A stretch of 64,000 nt of DNA from Drechslerella dactyloides (lineage: Eukaryota > Ascomycota > Orbiliomycetes > Orbiliales > Orbiliaceae): positions 868,001 to 932,000 of the forward strand of contig JAGTWJ010000006.1 of NCBI GenBank assembly GCA_020064725.1, in the 5' to 3' direction. The notes beneath the pieces are model-generated. The model did no database searches. It was not told the DNA's origin and saw only the letters and a program-made list of their open reading frames with translations. Both the position numbers and the translations under genes were made by a program. Position 1 is the stretch's first letter, and each line of letters begins with the position of its first letter. Of this stretch, positions 12,091-23,086 are shown one piece after another.

Positions 12091-12523
12091 GTTGAATGGA
12101 GAGCGAAAAGCGTGATACTACAAGAGGGTTTTGGAGTAGATGGATGCGGATAGCCATTGTTAGGTCTCGAGAGACCACTGTCGTTCAATTTAGATCGTAA
12201 CGTACTAAGTAAGTACTTAGTTATTATGTGTACGTTAACGTTCTGGATATATCTCGAGATGGGGCTCTCCGCTTGTGCGTTGCAGTGTTGCAGGAGGGCC
12301 GAAGCTGAGTCAGCAGCCCGATTGTGGAAACCAAAACAACAACACGGCAACAAGCTGCTGCGCTGAAAGCTACTTAAACGACCGCCCGCCGCTGCTGCAA
12401 ACGCGTATATGATACCGTAACTAAGCCAACGTCGACGCGCGCGTCCTCACTCCTACCGCCCCCCCATCGCCTGGATATCCCCCCACCTCGCCGCCTCCCC
12501 AGGCTATCGGTCGCACTACAACC
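12091..12523. other. Short intergenic region with an inverted repeat
   Basis: No gene is visible. The inverted repeat ACTAAGT (12204-12210) and ACTTAGT (12215-12221) surrounds another AAGTACTT. The part from 12430 on is C-rich and probably the Bir1 leader. Confidence 0.65.
12204..12221. repeat. Inverted repeat ACTAAGT / ACTTAGT around AAGTACTT
   Basis: Seven-base arms are separated by four bases. The centre repeats the AAGTACTT palindrome found upstream of the APSES gene. Confidence 0.7.
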
Positions 12524-15500
12524 ATGAGTCGCCGGCTCTCGTCGCGACAGCATCGAAACAATCAAAGGAAGGTCGCAGAGCTCGAAGTCGCGGCCGTTAC
12601 CTCTACCAATAACAATGGCTCGGATGCCGAGAACGATGTACCGGTCGCAAGCTCTCGCAGTCTACCCAAACCTCTGAGTTTCGTTGGCGTCAAGTCCTTC
12701 TACACCCAGGAGCAGCGGACCAAGTCCTTTGTCATATCAGGGACCCGCAAACGACAGTCGAATGCGAAGAAAGGGACCAAATCGCAGAAGTGGACATGGC
12801 CGACAGACCACCCTGCCCCAGCAATAGTACGATTCACCTTACATCTGACTGTCGCAGATGACCCATGATAACTCGCACGGATATCATCAGCTAACCCACG
12901 ACCCGTTCGGTGCTATAGATGGCTCGAGCTGGCTTCTACTTCAAGCCAGGCCAAGGCGACGAGGATAACGTCGCTTGCTTTATCTGTCAGAAGAACATGT
13001 CTGAATGGGACCCGGACGATGACCCCGCAGAACAACACCTTCGCCACAACAGCTCTTGCGGCTGGGCGCTCACGATGTGCCGGGATCTTGTGATTGATGG
13101 GAAGACATTCTCCGACCCGCTCGGAGAGGAAATGTGCCAGGCTCGGCGTATGACTTTCGATAATTGGTGGCCCCATGAAGGGAAAAGGGATTGGAAACCC
13201 GACGTGGAAACTGTGAGTGCCTGTGGACCGGTTTCAATATCTCAACGGAACAATTGATGCTGATATTATGCACCTCTTTCTCTCCTTGGTTGTGCTTTTC
13301 TCAAGGTTGTTATGGCGGGTTTTATATTCCGACCCCAGAAAGACGGCGACGATACAGTCTATTGTCCGTACTGCAAGCTATCGATCGATGCATGGGAACA
13401 GGACGATGATCCGAGGTATGTAGCGGCAAGCATCCGTTGGCGTTTTTGGGCCATACTGATTCCTTTACAACAGAGAGGCGCACAGAAATCTCGGCTCTGG
13501 GGGCTGCCCGTTTATGCAAAATATCACTGCAAGCAATAATACGAACGCGAAGTCTACCCGGAGAAGCGCCGTCAGTGTCAGTACCGAAGACCCAAAGGAG
13601 AAGACTGGTTTGAAGAAAAAACCCTCCCGCCCTAGGAAAAACGGCACGAACCCGCAGCGCAAACGAGTGATACCTCCGAGCCAGCTGAGCCCTGAGGAGT
13701 ATCAAAACCAAGTGTTTCAAGGTGGAAGTGGACATCCTGATGAGGAAGAGCCCATGAACTCTGGAAACGAGCAGAAATCTGCGAGATCTTTAGAAACTGG
13801 CACGGGACAACAGCTCCCCGATGATGAGAATGCCGCGAGGGTTTTCCAAGAGCAAGTGCATTACATTGAAGGCCAGCAATCACCCAAAAAACCTCAACCC
13901 AAACGACGAGTTACACGAGCCAGTATGGCAAGCCACCAAACCGACCTCAACCTTGTTGTCAGCGTTCCAACACATCTTTCTCATACAGAAGATGAAGACG
14001 GCGCTGTGGGATCCAATACGCCGCTGAGGTTGAAGCGGAAGGAAAAGAAAGACACAGTGCAGTCTTCCTCCGCGCCAATCAAAACGGGAAAGAAGGGGAA
14101 GCCAACGAAGTCCAAAGCCCCTCTAGATATCGCAGGGATGAATGATGATGAAATTGATCGAGCGTTAGAACGTGAGATTATGGAGGATGAAGGTAGCGCT
14201 GCTGGTGCTGATGGCGACACTGAACATAAACCGACCGATTCCAAGCTCAATCTCATGGAAGTCATCTCAACTTCCCTATCACCAGAACAGAAAGTCACGA
14301 AATCCTTGACAAAGAAAGGAACTCGAAGACTTACTAGAACGAAACCTACGACGCGATCTTCTCAAACTCCCGAACCTGAAACTGTTGAGCCACAGACAAA
14401 GCCTCAAAAGCAACGACGCAAGAGGTTGACAAGAACTAGACCGGTTACTAGAACTTCCACAGAAAGCCAGCCAAGTCTGGAAACCGGCCCGGTCCGAGAA
14501 CCGCTTTACCCATGTTCCCCTCCAAAGGTTGCAACAGAACAATCGAATGATTCAACAAATTCAGCGGATGACGACCAATTCACTTATACCGGGCAAGCTT
14601 CTACCCTGGAGCCAAAGTCGCCGCTGCAGGTCTCGACTATACCTCACCAGCAGGTATTGAACACAACCAAGAAGGACGATCCCGTGCTATCTCCTCCAAC
14701 TGCCCCGCCCCTGATCCTGGATGAAAAGAATCGAGATGTCTCGAACAGTGAAAATTCAAGAATTTACGAACCTCGCCAGATGTCGCCCGTGCCCTCCACT
14801 CAGCTAAAAATTGGCCCCATTACGGCGTTTTCCCCTTCAAAAGATAAGGATATGAAGCGAAAATCCGATGCCGTTGTTGAGGAAAACGAAGAAAACACGA
14901 GGAGTGGGAAAAAGAGAAAAACAACTCTGTCCAAGGTTGTGGTGACACCGAGAGGCGGAATCTCCGACGAGTCTGAGCTATTGCAGAAAAGTGCGTCAAG
15001 GCAGGCGCTACACACTTTACTTCCCGGAACACCCAAAGATCGTATCGGCGATGACCCGCAGAAGGTCCATTCAACGCCGTCACAAGCACCCCCGCAGTTT
15101 AAGGACGCAGTCCGAAGCGCAAGACTGGGATCAGAAAATAGGAACTCTGGTCCGATTCTTCAAACTGTGCTCGATCATGACTCGGGAAATAGTCCTGGGG
15201 ACCAGCAGCCGGAAGAACCAGAAGAAGAGGATACAATCCCAGATATAACCTTTGAGCACTCTGGGCCCATGACGAAAGGGGGTTTTGTGTCGGAAGACAA
15301 TGCCACCGATGTTGGCCTCGGTTCTTACGAGCCACATCCTGAGGCTAAGCAACAGCAGCTCTCGCGGAGGCCCAGTGATTCGCGGAGGGAACTTAGTGAC
15401 GGCCCATCCCCGCCTGGCTCGCCCGCCGATAGTGCGTCTCTGGATAGTATACCTAATACGCAGTTTTCGGCGGCGGCATCACAGATGACCTTTGCGACTA

Positions 15501-15982
15501 GCTTCCAAGGCTCAAACAAGGGCGTGAGTTTTGCGAGTGCAGCTGAAGCGCAGCCGGTAGGAGAACATGAGGTTTCTTTGGTTGTTGATACTCGAGAGCG
15601 TTCACCAAGCGCCTCTCCGAAGTCAAAGGCTCTTAGAACCCCGCTGTCCGTTGTCTCAAAGGCGCACAACGGAGGTTTGGCTTTAATGACGCCAAGAAAT
15701 CGAACAGACGGTGTTGCTTTTGCGCCAGTGCGGTCGCTGAAGCCTTGGCGATCGGGGGACATCGAAAGCTACATTGACGGATTAAAGGAAAACGTCGATC
15801 TAGAATCCGAAGTCCACGGGCTGCCCGCATCTGAACGCGAGATGACAATAGGTCAATGGATAACGGAAGTTGCACGGAAGGCGGAGAAGCGATTAATTGA
15901 CAAAGGAGAACTTCTGGTTGGGTTTTTCGAGGCCGAAGCGGAGCATGCGGTTGCGGCGATCGAGGCGATTGAAACTGAATAG
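12524..15982 (+). CDS. bir1: Bir1/survivin-like protein with two BIR domains
   Basis: This is the survivin-type subunit of the chromosomal passenger complex, which brings Aurora kinase to inner centromeres and the spindle midzone. Exons are 12524-12826, 12919-13212, 13306-13415 and 13474-15982, giving 1071 residues. BIR1 is encoded from the end of exon 1 through exon 2, with zinc ligands in ACFICQKN, then EQHLRH and SSCGW. BIR2 spans the next two junctions, with YCPYCKL, then EAHRN and GSGCPF. Two BIR domains followed by a very long Ser/Thr/Pro/Lys-rich disordered tail are typical of fungal Bir1 and unlike the short animal survivin. The tail has many SP/TP sites fit for Cdk1. A conserved-looking helical segment lies at the C-terminus (from PWRSGDIESYIDGL to the end) and may bind the INCENP homologue, which is inference. 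Confidence 0.95.
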
Positions 15983-16687
15983 ACAGAAGGCGCCTCTACG
16001 GTTTTTTGGTTTTCCAGTATCGATGCTGGTGTCTAGCTTTTCGTTGTATATAGTATATATTCTGTTGTTGTGCTTTAGCGTTCGGCCTGGTTGTCTACGG
16101 AATATATCATAGAAGTCCTACTACGCCTGTGCACGAAAACGGCCAGTCCAGCTCGAGCTTTATACCAGTGACTTCTCACGTGCTCGTTGCAAAGGTGGCG
16201 TGGCCTGCCCCGTCGGGCCAGCCTTTGGTGAAGCAGAATTCGATTCCGCATGGGCGAGGCATGCCGGCCAGTCACAAGCCAGCCGCATTCGCCTGGCTGC
16301 TTGTACTAGCTTGGCTTAGCATGGACCAGCTCTTGCAGGCATTCTCGAGCAGGAACTGAAGCTCCGTGGAGTCTTGAGCAAGAAAGGCAGCAAGCAGCTG
16401 GTGCTTGGAGATCCTAGGTAATTAAGACGCAAGTGCCCAAGCACGTCAGAAGCAAGGAAGACCTAGAAGTGGTACTTAAGGCGGGACTTGGGAGCCACAT
16501 TTTGCATATCTGTCGTTTCTCAAGCCCACTCTCAGGATTCTCTCTCCCACCTCCACAACAAACCCCACGATCACACACGGCGCCGCCAACATCAACGACG
16601 ACGACAACAGAACTCGCTGTCCCCCTAGAAGCTCAGTAGAGCTGTGACTAAATCAAATCGCCAGCAGATTTTTGGCTGTCTGTCGCC
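15983..16687. other. Intergenic region between bir1 and the reticulon gene
   Basis: No gene is visible. It holds a TCACGTG box near 16168-16174 and a pyrimidine- and CA-rich leader from about 16510 to the ATG. Confidence 0.6.
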
Positions 16688-18007
16688 ATGTCCGACGAAC
16701 CTTTCAGAATGCAGTCCGACGTGGACCCAACCACCGCTGACGTCAGTCTTGGTAAGGTACGTTTTTGGTATCGATTTCTCCAGCCTCGCTCCCTCATCGA
16801 CCCGCTTCAGCTGCTGATGATTCATGAAATAGGACCAAGATGCCCCTTCTTCGAGATGCGGTGTTTGATGGCATCGTCTGCGTATCCCATCATAGCCCTG
16901 ATATATATATCACGTAGCCTCCGAGTGACAATCGTCTGCGCATATGCTTTCAGGAGCTAACATGCCCGCCGTGCAACACTAGACAAATTGAAAGATCAGA
17001 ACCCATTCGTCCCTAGCCACAGAGCGGACACAGTCCCGAAGGACCCTACTGTCACACACTTCCACAGCTTCTTCTATGACACCTTCACCGTACGTCCTCC
17101 ACACTGTTTTATTTTGATGGCTGGCCTCCGGGTGATATGTGACTGCCCAACTATTGGGACTGACCGAGCCCGGTGTAGTGGAAATATCCTAGGACAACTG
17201 GCTTGCTCTTTGCATCATCTCTTAGCTTTCTCCTTCTTGGGCACTACGTCAACATTCTACGCTATGCGTTCAAGGGTGCCTACATTATCTTTGCAGGTAG
17301 GCTTGTGCTTGGGCAGGCGTCTATCTTCCTACAAGTACGGCGGGCTAATTTGGTATCTGTCCGCTTACAGCTACGGCTGCCTTTGAGTATCTTGGAAGAC
17401 CTACGACTGGCACTGGGTTCATGACCCAGGTTCGACCGCAGCGATACTATACGATTCCACGTGAGAACCTTGAAATGGTCTTTGCTGAGATCCATGAATT
17501 TCTGAACTTCATCGTTCTGGAATTCCAAAGGGTCATTTTTGTCGAAAATTTGACCGTCACAATTACGTCATTTGTATTCTCGTTGATCGGTTATTTCCTC
17601 GTCAAGTTTATGCCGATATGGAGCCTGATGATCTTGGGTATGCAACGTCCCGCTCTCACCAGCTACCGCTTGCCGATTTTGTTTGAGCACACACTGACCA
17701 AACTAAATCCGATGTAGCCGATGTCCTTCTCTTCACGACTCCTCTGGTGTATCTCCAAAACCAAGAGCTCATTGACCATCACATCCGCCGGGCCTCGGCC
17801 GTCGCCACCGATCAAATTCAGACTGCCCGTGGACTGGCTGAAAAGCATACAGCAGACTACTCTGCTAAGGCTAAAGCATATGCGAATGATTTGACTGGCA
17901 AGTTTGTTGGAGCTTACCAGGGCCGACAGAAGATCGAGAAGGCAGATGGCTCCCAAACCGATGTCCCAACTGCTACCGAAGGTGATGGCGTGCAGTTGGC
18001 GTCATGA
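16688..18007 (+). CDS. rtn1: Reticulon-like ER membrane-shaping protein
   Basis: Reticulons insert paired hydrophobic hairpins into the ER membrane and bend it into tubules. Exons are 16688-16751, 16983-17089, 17179-17296, 17371-17637 and 17718-18007, giving 281 residues with agreeing phases. After a short soluble N-terminus (SLDKLKDQNPFVPSHRADTV) come the first hydrophobic pair (GLLFASSLSFLLLGHYVNIL to AYIIFA), the hydrophilic loop RPQRYYTIPRENLE, and the second pair (TITSFVFSLIGYFLVKF, then LLFTTPLVYLQ). The tail is a charged helix (QNQELIDHHIRRASAV and on). The short tail with its final low-complexity segment fits fungal Rtn1. The wide first intron (about 230 bp) is the longest in the gene. 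Confidence 0.9.
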
Positions 18008-18519
18008 ATATTACATCAGTGATCTTAAGTCGGGGTGTCGCTGGGGAATAACCTTTCCACAATATTTTTCTTTTGCACATTTCCTTACAGGCTGGTATCG
18101 TTCTTATCGTTGTTTCACGTTTCCTGTCTCTGTTTCTTTGATTGGTTGAGAAAGCTTTCCTGCGATGATGATCTTATCGAATGCTTTCCGCGTGTCCTTG
18201 TCAGTTTCTACACAGCCGAAATGCACGCGCTCAATTTTTGAGAAATATCGCCGCTCATGTTCGATCCCGTAGTGTATTTATCTAGCAAGAATATGTGGAA
18301 AAATTTGATTTCATACCCTAGGTATCGTTCTGAAGCCAAACACAGACTTGTCGGTGATACTAGCACGCGTATGTGGTTTAGACTCCCGTGCGGACACAAG
18401 CTTGATTTCGTGTTGGGCAGGCTCGACATGGCATCGCACCCGATTCAATAAAGCGGCGCTGCCATCGAGGAATCAAACTGTCTCCCGACAAACTACAGCC
18501 TACACCTGGGCTCCAAATC
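18008..18519. other. Intergenic region between the reticulon gene and med31
   Basis: I see nothing beyond the reticulon 3' end and a short AT-rich part. No open frame has family features. Confidence 0.55.
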
Positions 18520-19024
18520 ATGGAAACAGCCCCGACGCCGGATGATAAGACTCGGTTCGAGATGGAGCTTGAGGTATGTTGTATCCCTCCCCAAAAGCGA
18601 ATGGACGTGTAGCTTATAGTTCTGTTGACAGTTTGTTCAATGCCTCGCCAATCCCTTCTACTTGAACTACCTTGCCCAATCAAAATATCTGCAAGATGAA
18701 CCGTTCCTACGGTATATAGAGTATCTAGATTATTGGCGCCAGCCGGAGTATGTCAAGTTTCTAGTGTACGTCCATCCCTCTATACATATGCGCTTCGGGC
18801 TTTGTTTCGATACTCTGATACTGCTATCTTCCCCCAGACCAGTTTGGCTATATAGTCCGAAATGTTAACCAATGCCGTTAAACTGTAGCTATCCCTCCTT
18901 CACCTTGAATGCCTTGGATCTCCTCAAGCAGCCACAGTTTCGGCAGGACATACTGTCGCCTGATACCGCAAAGAAGATTATGGACGACATGTTGGCATCA
19001 CTTCACACCAGGAACGACGAATGA
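18520..19024 (+). CDS. med31: Mediator complex subunit 31 (Soh1)
   Basis: Med31 is a small, highly conserved subunit of the Mediator middle module, which links transcription factors to RNA polymerase II. Exons are 18520-18573, 18632-18765 and 18889-19024, giving 107 residues, close to the usual fungal size. The core reads FVQCLANPFYLNYLAQ, then LQDEPFLRYIEYLDYW, RQPEYVKFLVYPSF and LLKQPQFRQDI, which is the family signature almost without change. The ATG at 18520 is followed by 18 residues before the first intron. It is convergent with rpn6, with 290 bp between the stops. Confidence 0.96.
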
Positions 19025-19314
19025 GAAGAGTGAAATCGGTTCTGATTGCTTCCTTTGAATCCTTCGTCGCCTTCTGCAGGAGGAAACGGGACGCGAACGA
19101 AATAGAAGCAGGAGAAGCGGTGCATAAGACGTCTATCGGGATGCAATTACGTGCTTGCCCAACGAGAATTGCTAGGTGTATTATTTACTTTATCCACTCG
19201 ATATTTTATTTTATATTTCGCGATATATCATGACGGAGCGGTTACTAGGCATCCAGATCGGACACAGAGATATGATGATATTCTGCCATAGATACGGCGT
19301 CCTGCAAGCGCTAT

Positions 19315-20708
19315 CTAATCTAATTGCGATGCCTGGTTTGTGTAAAGGACATCCACCACAGTGCTCAGCTTCTTGATCGTCTCAATAGCAGCCTCAAAGC
19401 CCTTGTCTTTCTGGGCCTCCTCGTATATAATCAAGCACTGGCTGCCACGATCAATGACACCGTTGATGACTTTATCTAGTATCATCTGTGATAACTTGTC
19501 CTCGACCTTCGCAGGGCTCATATCCCCAACCAGCCGTGCGATATGCGCTATTTCCACCCTTGAAAACGGCTCAATCACCCTGCACAGATTCTGTTCCAAC
19601 AGAGTATTATACAATGCGTGGAGGTGAGATTTGATGAAGCTATCGGCGATGAGCTGATCCTTGAACTCCATAAGCGACTGTTGGAATTCTGCAAGTGATC
19701 TGTTGGAGTGTGCCTTCGCGACGGCCTTCATCGCGTCCACATCCTTCCCAGCGTAGCGCAGTGCAACTTTGCCCGTGATGATGGAGTGCACGTCGTCGGT
19801 AAGATTCAACATGATTTTGCATAGCAGCATGTACTTGAGCGCTGCGACGGCCTTTTCTGTTTCGTCCTGTGAAGCATAACCGTCCAGAGCCTCGATGAAG
19901 TATGAGAATGCTGTCTTGAAGTCCTTCTCTTCGGAGTGCAATATTCCAGATTGCATGTCCAGGTTGGCTTGCATGAGTGGAGGACAGTATACAGAGTTGG
20001 CTGAGGTTCTGGCGGATGTCAAAGATGCTCTGGCCTTGGGTATGTTTCGTAACGCATGGTAAACGCGGGATTCGAGAAGCTGGACCTCAACAAGCACCAT
20101 TTTATCATCCAGCCTCTTGAGTTCCTTGAGGAGAGAGTTGATCAGGGTCAGGGCCTCGTGATAAGATTGTTTTTGCAGGTAGAGAGCAACAAGCCGGGTC
20201 TCGAGATTTTGACGGAGGAAGGAACGTCGTTCGGATATAGCCCATTGCACACATGATTTGGTGACGCTGATCTGGAGGTCGACGGTATCAGGAATGGTTG
20301 TAAATAGATCGATGAGCTGGCGGACTGCAAAGATTGGCAAAGTTAGTAGTTGACAGGAGAGCCACCGTGATCATGTTGGAAGTCGTACCAATCTTCGCAG
20401 TCTTCGCTTTCGCAAAAGATGTCATTACGGAGCGACTCGTGGTTATTAATTCTGCCAACTCTCGTGTTTGCCTACAATATATCGACATCCAAGTGTCAGT
20501 TCCCGTTAGGGCAGGGCCGTACGAAGTAGTGTCCTAGCTACCTTCTGTCTCGGTAGATACCACCTAGATCCATGAGCGATAGCTCATATTCCTTCAAGGC
20601 AGCTTCATTCATCCCCGGAGTCTCGGACAGTATCTGCTGGTATAAGGCCACCGCCTTATCCGGGTCGGTCTTCGACAAAGTCTTGGCTTCTTCGTAACGC
20701 GACGACAT
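19315..20708 (-). CDS. rpn6: 26S proteasome regulatory subunit Rpn6 (PSMD11)
   Basis: Rpn6 is a PCI-domain subunit of the proteasome lid that clamps the lid to the core particle. Exons on the minus strand are 20708-20542, 20471-20389 and 20324-19315, giving 419 residues, close to yeast Rpn6. The N-terminus MSSRYEEAKTLSKTDPDKA is followed by TPR-like helices. The C-terminal PCI domain includes EPFSRVEIAHIARLVGD and the winged helix LSQMILDKVINGVIDRGSQC, with a final helix ending in a Leu-Asp. The open frame extends 24 codons upstream of 20708, but the conserved start is the internal MSSRYEEA. Confidence 0.97.
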
Positions 20709-21278
20709 CGTGGTTGGTCGGATGGAGAATGCGGTGAGGATGTCAAGCGAGGGTACGTATGTGGAGGGTGGGATGATCACGAGTCTCTCAAGTCGTGTCC
20801 AGGTCGTTGGGGACGTGTGAGCCGATCTGAAGCAGCAATAAGCAAGAGGCTAGCGACGTGGTAGCTTCCGAGCTCGTGGGATATGCGAGCTTGATGGGAT
20901 GCGAGGCCGGAGGATGTTGGTGATGGACGCAGGTGGACGGGACGCGGGAGCAGTTGATATTGACGAAGCGAAGGCGCGGGTTGCTTTACGTTATCGCCAG
21001 GTCAGAGCCACCAACAACACGTGGGCACAGAGCGGTTGTTAACCGCCTCGTGAGTATGACTTGATCTTCACCACAGGAGCAGCATTCATTATTACGTGGG
21101 CTCTACAGGCTATATACGATATCTACGGGTATTTCCTCGTAGCGTGAATACATACTTGTGGCCATGCATATTTACATAAGTAGCTGCAGCTGGGGGGTTG
21201 TGGGGCTGGGGACCAACCTACACAACCATCTAGACAACTCCATTCTGAAAAGAGGACCTGCGGTTTGGCATCACCATC
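20709..21278. other. Intergenic region between rpn6 and the SDR gene
   Basis: It contains the rpn6 promoter and the SDR 3' end. A CACGTG box lies near 21019-21024. I see no copy of the proteasome-element GGTGGCAAA. Confidence 0.6.
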
Positions 21279-22544
21279 TCAGTGTTTACCATTCATGCTA
21301 TCTGTGGGCCGTCTGCCGCGGAAAGTCTTCATAGCTCGATCGCAGCCACTCCACCACCTCAGCAGCCTCTGAATGCTAACGGGCAAAACATGCATGACCG
21401 CAATCCATCTAGCGTAAAGAGGGAGCTCTAGAGTGCCAGCACTACCGGAATCAATCGCATTCATGATTTCCTTCGCTACGTCCACCGGCTCCAGCACCGG
21501 CGCGAAAAAGGTTGATGGGGTTTCCAGACCATCAAACAATGGAGTAGAAATCTGGCCCGGGCAGACAAGCAGAGTTTTGATATCTGGGTACTGCGCGACC
21601 TCTGCTGTCAGTGACTCGTGCAGCAACCGTACGGCGGCCTTAGAAGCAGCATAATCGGCTATGTAACGATGCATTTAGTCGTCGCTTCCATCCTACGTAG
21701 AGTGGCGTCCGAGACTTACCACACTGCTTTGGTCCAATTTGCGCGAGAACACTTGAGATCGTGACTATAGTGCCTCTTTTTGCCTCAATCATCCCGGGTA
21801 GAAACTCCTTAATTGTCCAGAAATTCGATAGAACATTGCTATTGAAGGTGCTGTGGGACCAAGAGTTGTATGAGCATACCGAGTGCCTAAGTTGCTGAGG
21901 GATGTTTTACGAACCTTTGGATTTCGCTGACTTCAAGATCCAGAATTGTCTTCCCATAGGCAACGGCTGCATTGTTGATCAGGACCGTGGGATGGCCGAG
22001 CTGCGGATTGATCTTCGTTAGCATTGAATAAGAGGAATCGTCGACTTCTGGAGTGACCGTCATTACGTACGTCCTCGATCACCTTCTTCGACACCGCCTT
22101 GACTTCTTCATAGTTGCCGACATCGCATTTGTAGAACTCCACATTTTGGACGTCGAACTCGGGCTCGTTCACGTCAAGGACGGCAACGGATAAGCCTCTC
22201 ATGCCGTAAATTTGAGCTATCAGGAGGCCGAGGCCACTGGCTCCGCCAGTGATGACGAGCACCTCTTCGGTCCTATCAAACTCCCTATTCAGACCGTACG
22301 CGAGCCTCCGATTGAGTTGCTGTAACAGCCAGTATAGCGTAACGAGGACGGCGTAGAGAATGGAGCCCCATAGTGGTGGATGGTGATACTGGAAGGTCAA
22401 GGCACGCAACGAAAGCGGGAGCATCCAGGCGCCCAAGGGGTGGAGTAGTGTGATGTGGGTGACCTGGACCAGCAAGTCGATGTTGATAAGGGATAGGATT
22501 GGTTTGTCGGTGGTGAAGTCGGACGGTGTCGGTGGGGCCTCCAT
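21279..22544 (-). CDS. Membrane-anchored short-chain dehydrogenase/reductase (DHRS/17-beta-HSD11-like)
   Basis: An NAD(P)-dependent oxidoreductase, probably acting on a lipid-like substrate at the ER or a lipid droplet. Exons on the minus strand are 22544-22071, 22000-21915, 21850-21720 and 21658-21279, giving 356 residues. Residues 20-80 contain two hydrophobic segments (ALTFQYHHPPLWGSILYAV, LVTLYWLLQQL) ahead of the Rossmann fold. The cofactor motif is TGGASGLG, the acidic residue after strand 2 is in VLDVNE, and the NNA motif is in VLINNAAVAYG. The catalytic Ser lies in TIVTISSV, and Tyr/Lys in DYAASK, which is completed across the last intron. All catalytic residues are present. Substrate is unknown; the architecture resembles the retinal/steroid SDR group. 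Confidence 0.9.
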
Positions 22545-23086
22545 CGCGCTAGAATTTGATCGTGCTATGTATGAGTTTATTCGTGTATACGAGCTCTCGA
22601 GAGCCTGGTCTTCGTACAGTGCTTCGGACGCGGACTCGGGCCAAAAAAAAAAGTGGAAGACGCAAAGTTATCGGCAAATGGTTACAGAAGGTATGCTAAT
22701 AAAACAGGTATGAAAGGGTCCCGCCGCCCAGTCCAAATATAATATAAAATCCTCGACTGTGTCTTGCATGGTATCCGGATAGGAGATCTGGTCTTCTTCG
22801 CTGGGTCCGTTTCATAGCGTGTCTGAGAACGCTCGCGGACAAACTTGGTACATTGACATCACTTTCAAGATAGGTTCCGGCTAACTATGCAAGACAGTCC
22901 AGGCTGCGGGGGCAGATAAGGCCAAACGCTCAAGAAACGGACGACATATCAATCAAACACCTTGCTCCTAAACTTATACCCTTGCAGCCTCATCGCGCGG
23001 ATACAGGCAGGTCCATGCGCCCCACTCCGAATTTGAATCCAAACGGCTCTTGTTTCACGAGCATGCGAATCGACAGCTAACCACGC
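22545..23086. other. Intergenic region between the SDR gene and yen1
   Basis: I see no gene. It includes the SDR promoter with an A9-type run near 22645 and the 3' end of yen1. Confidence 0.55.
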
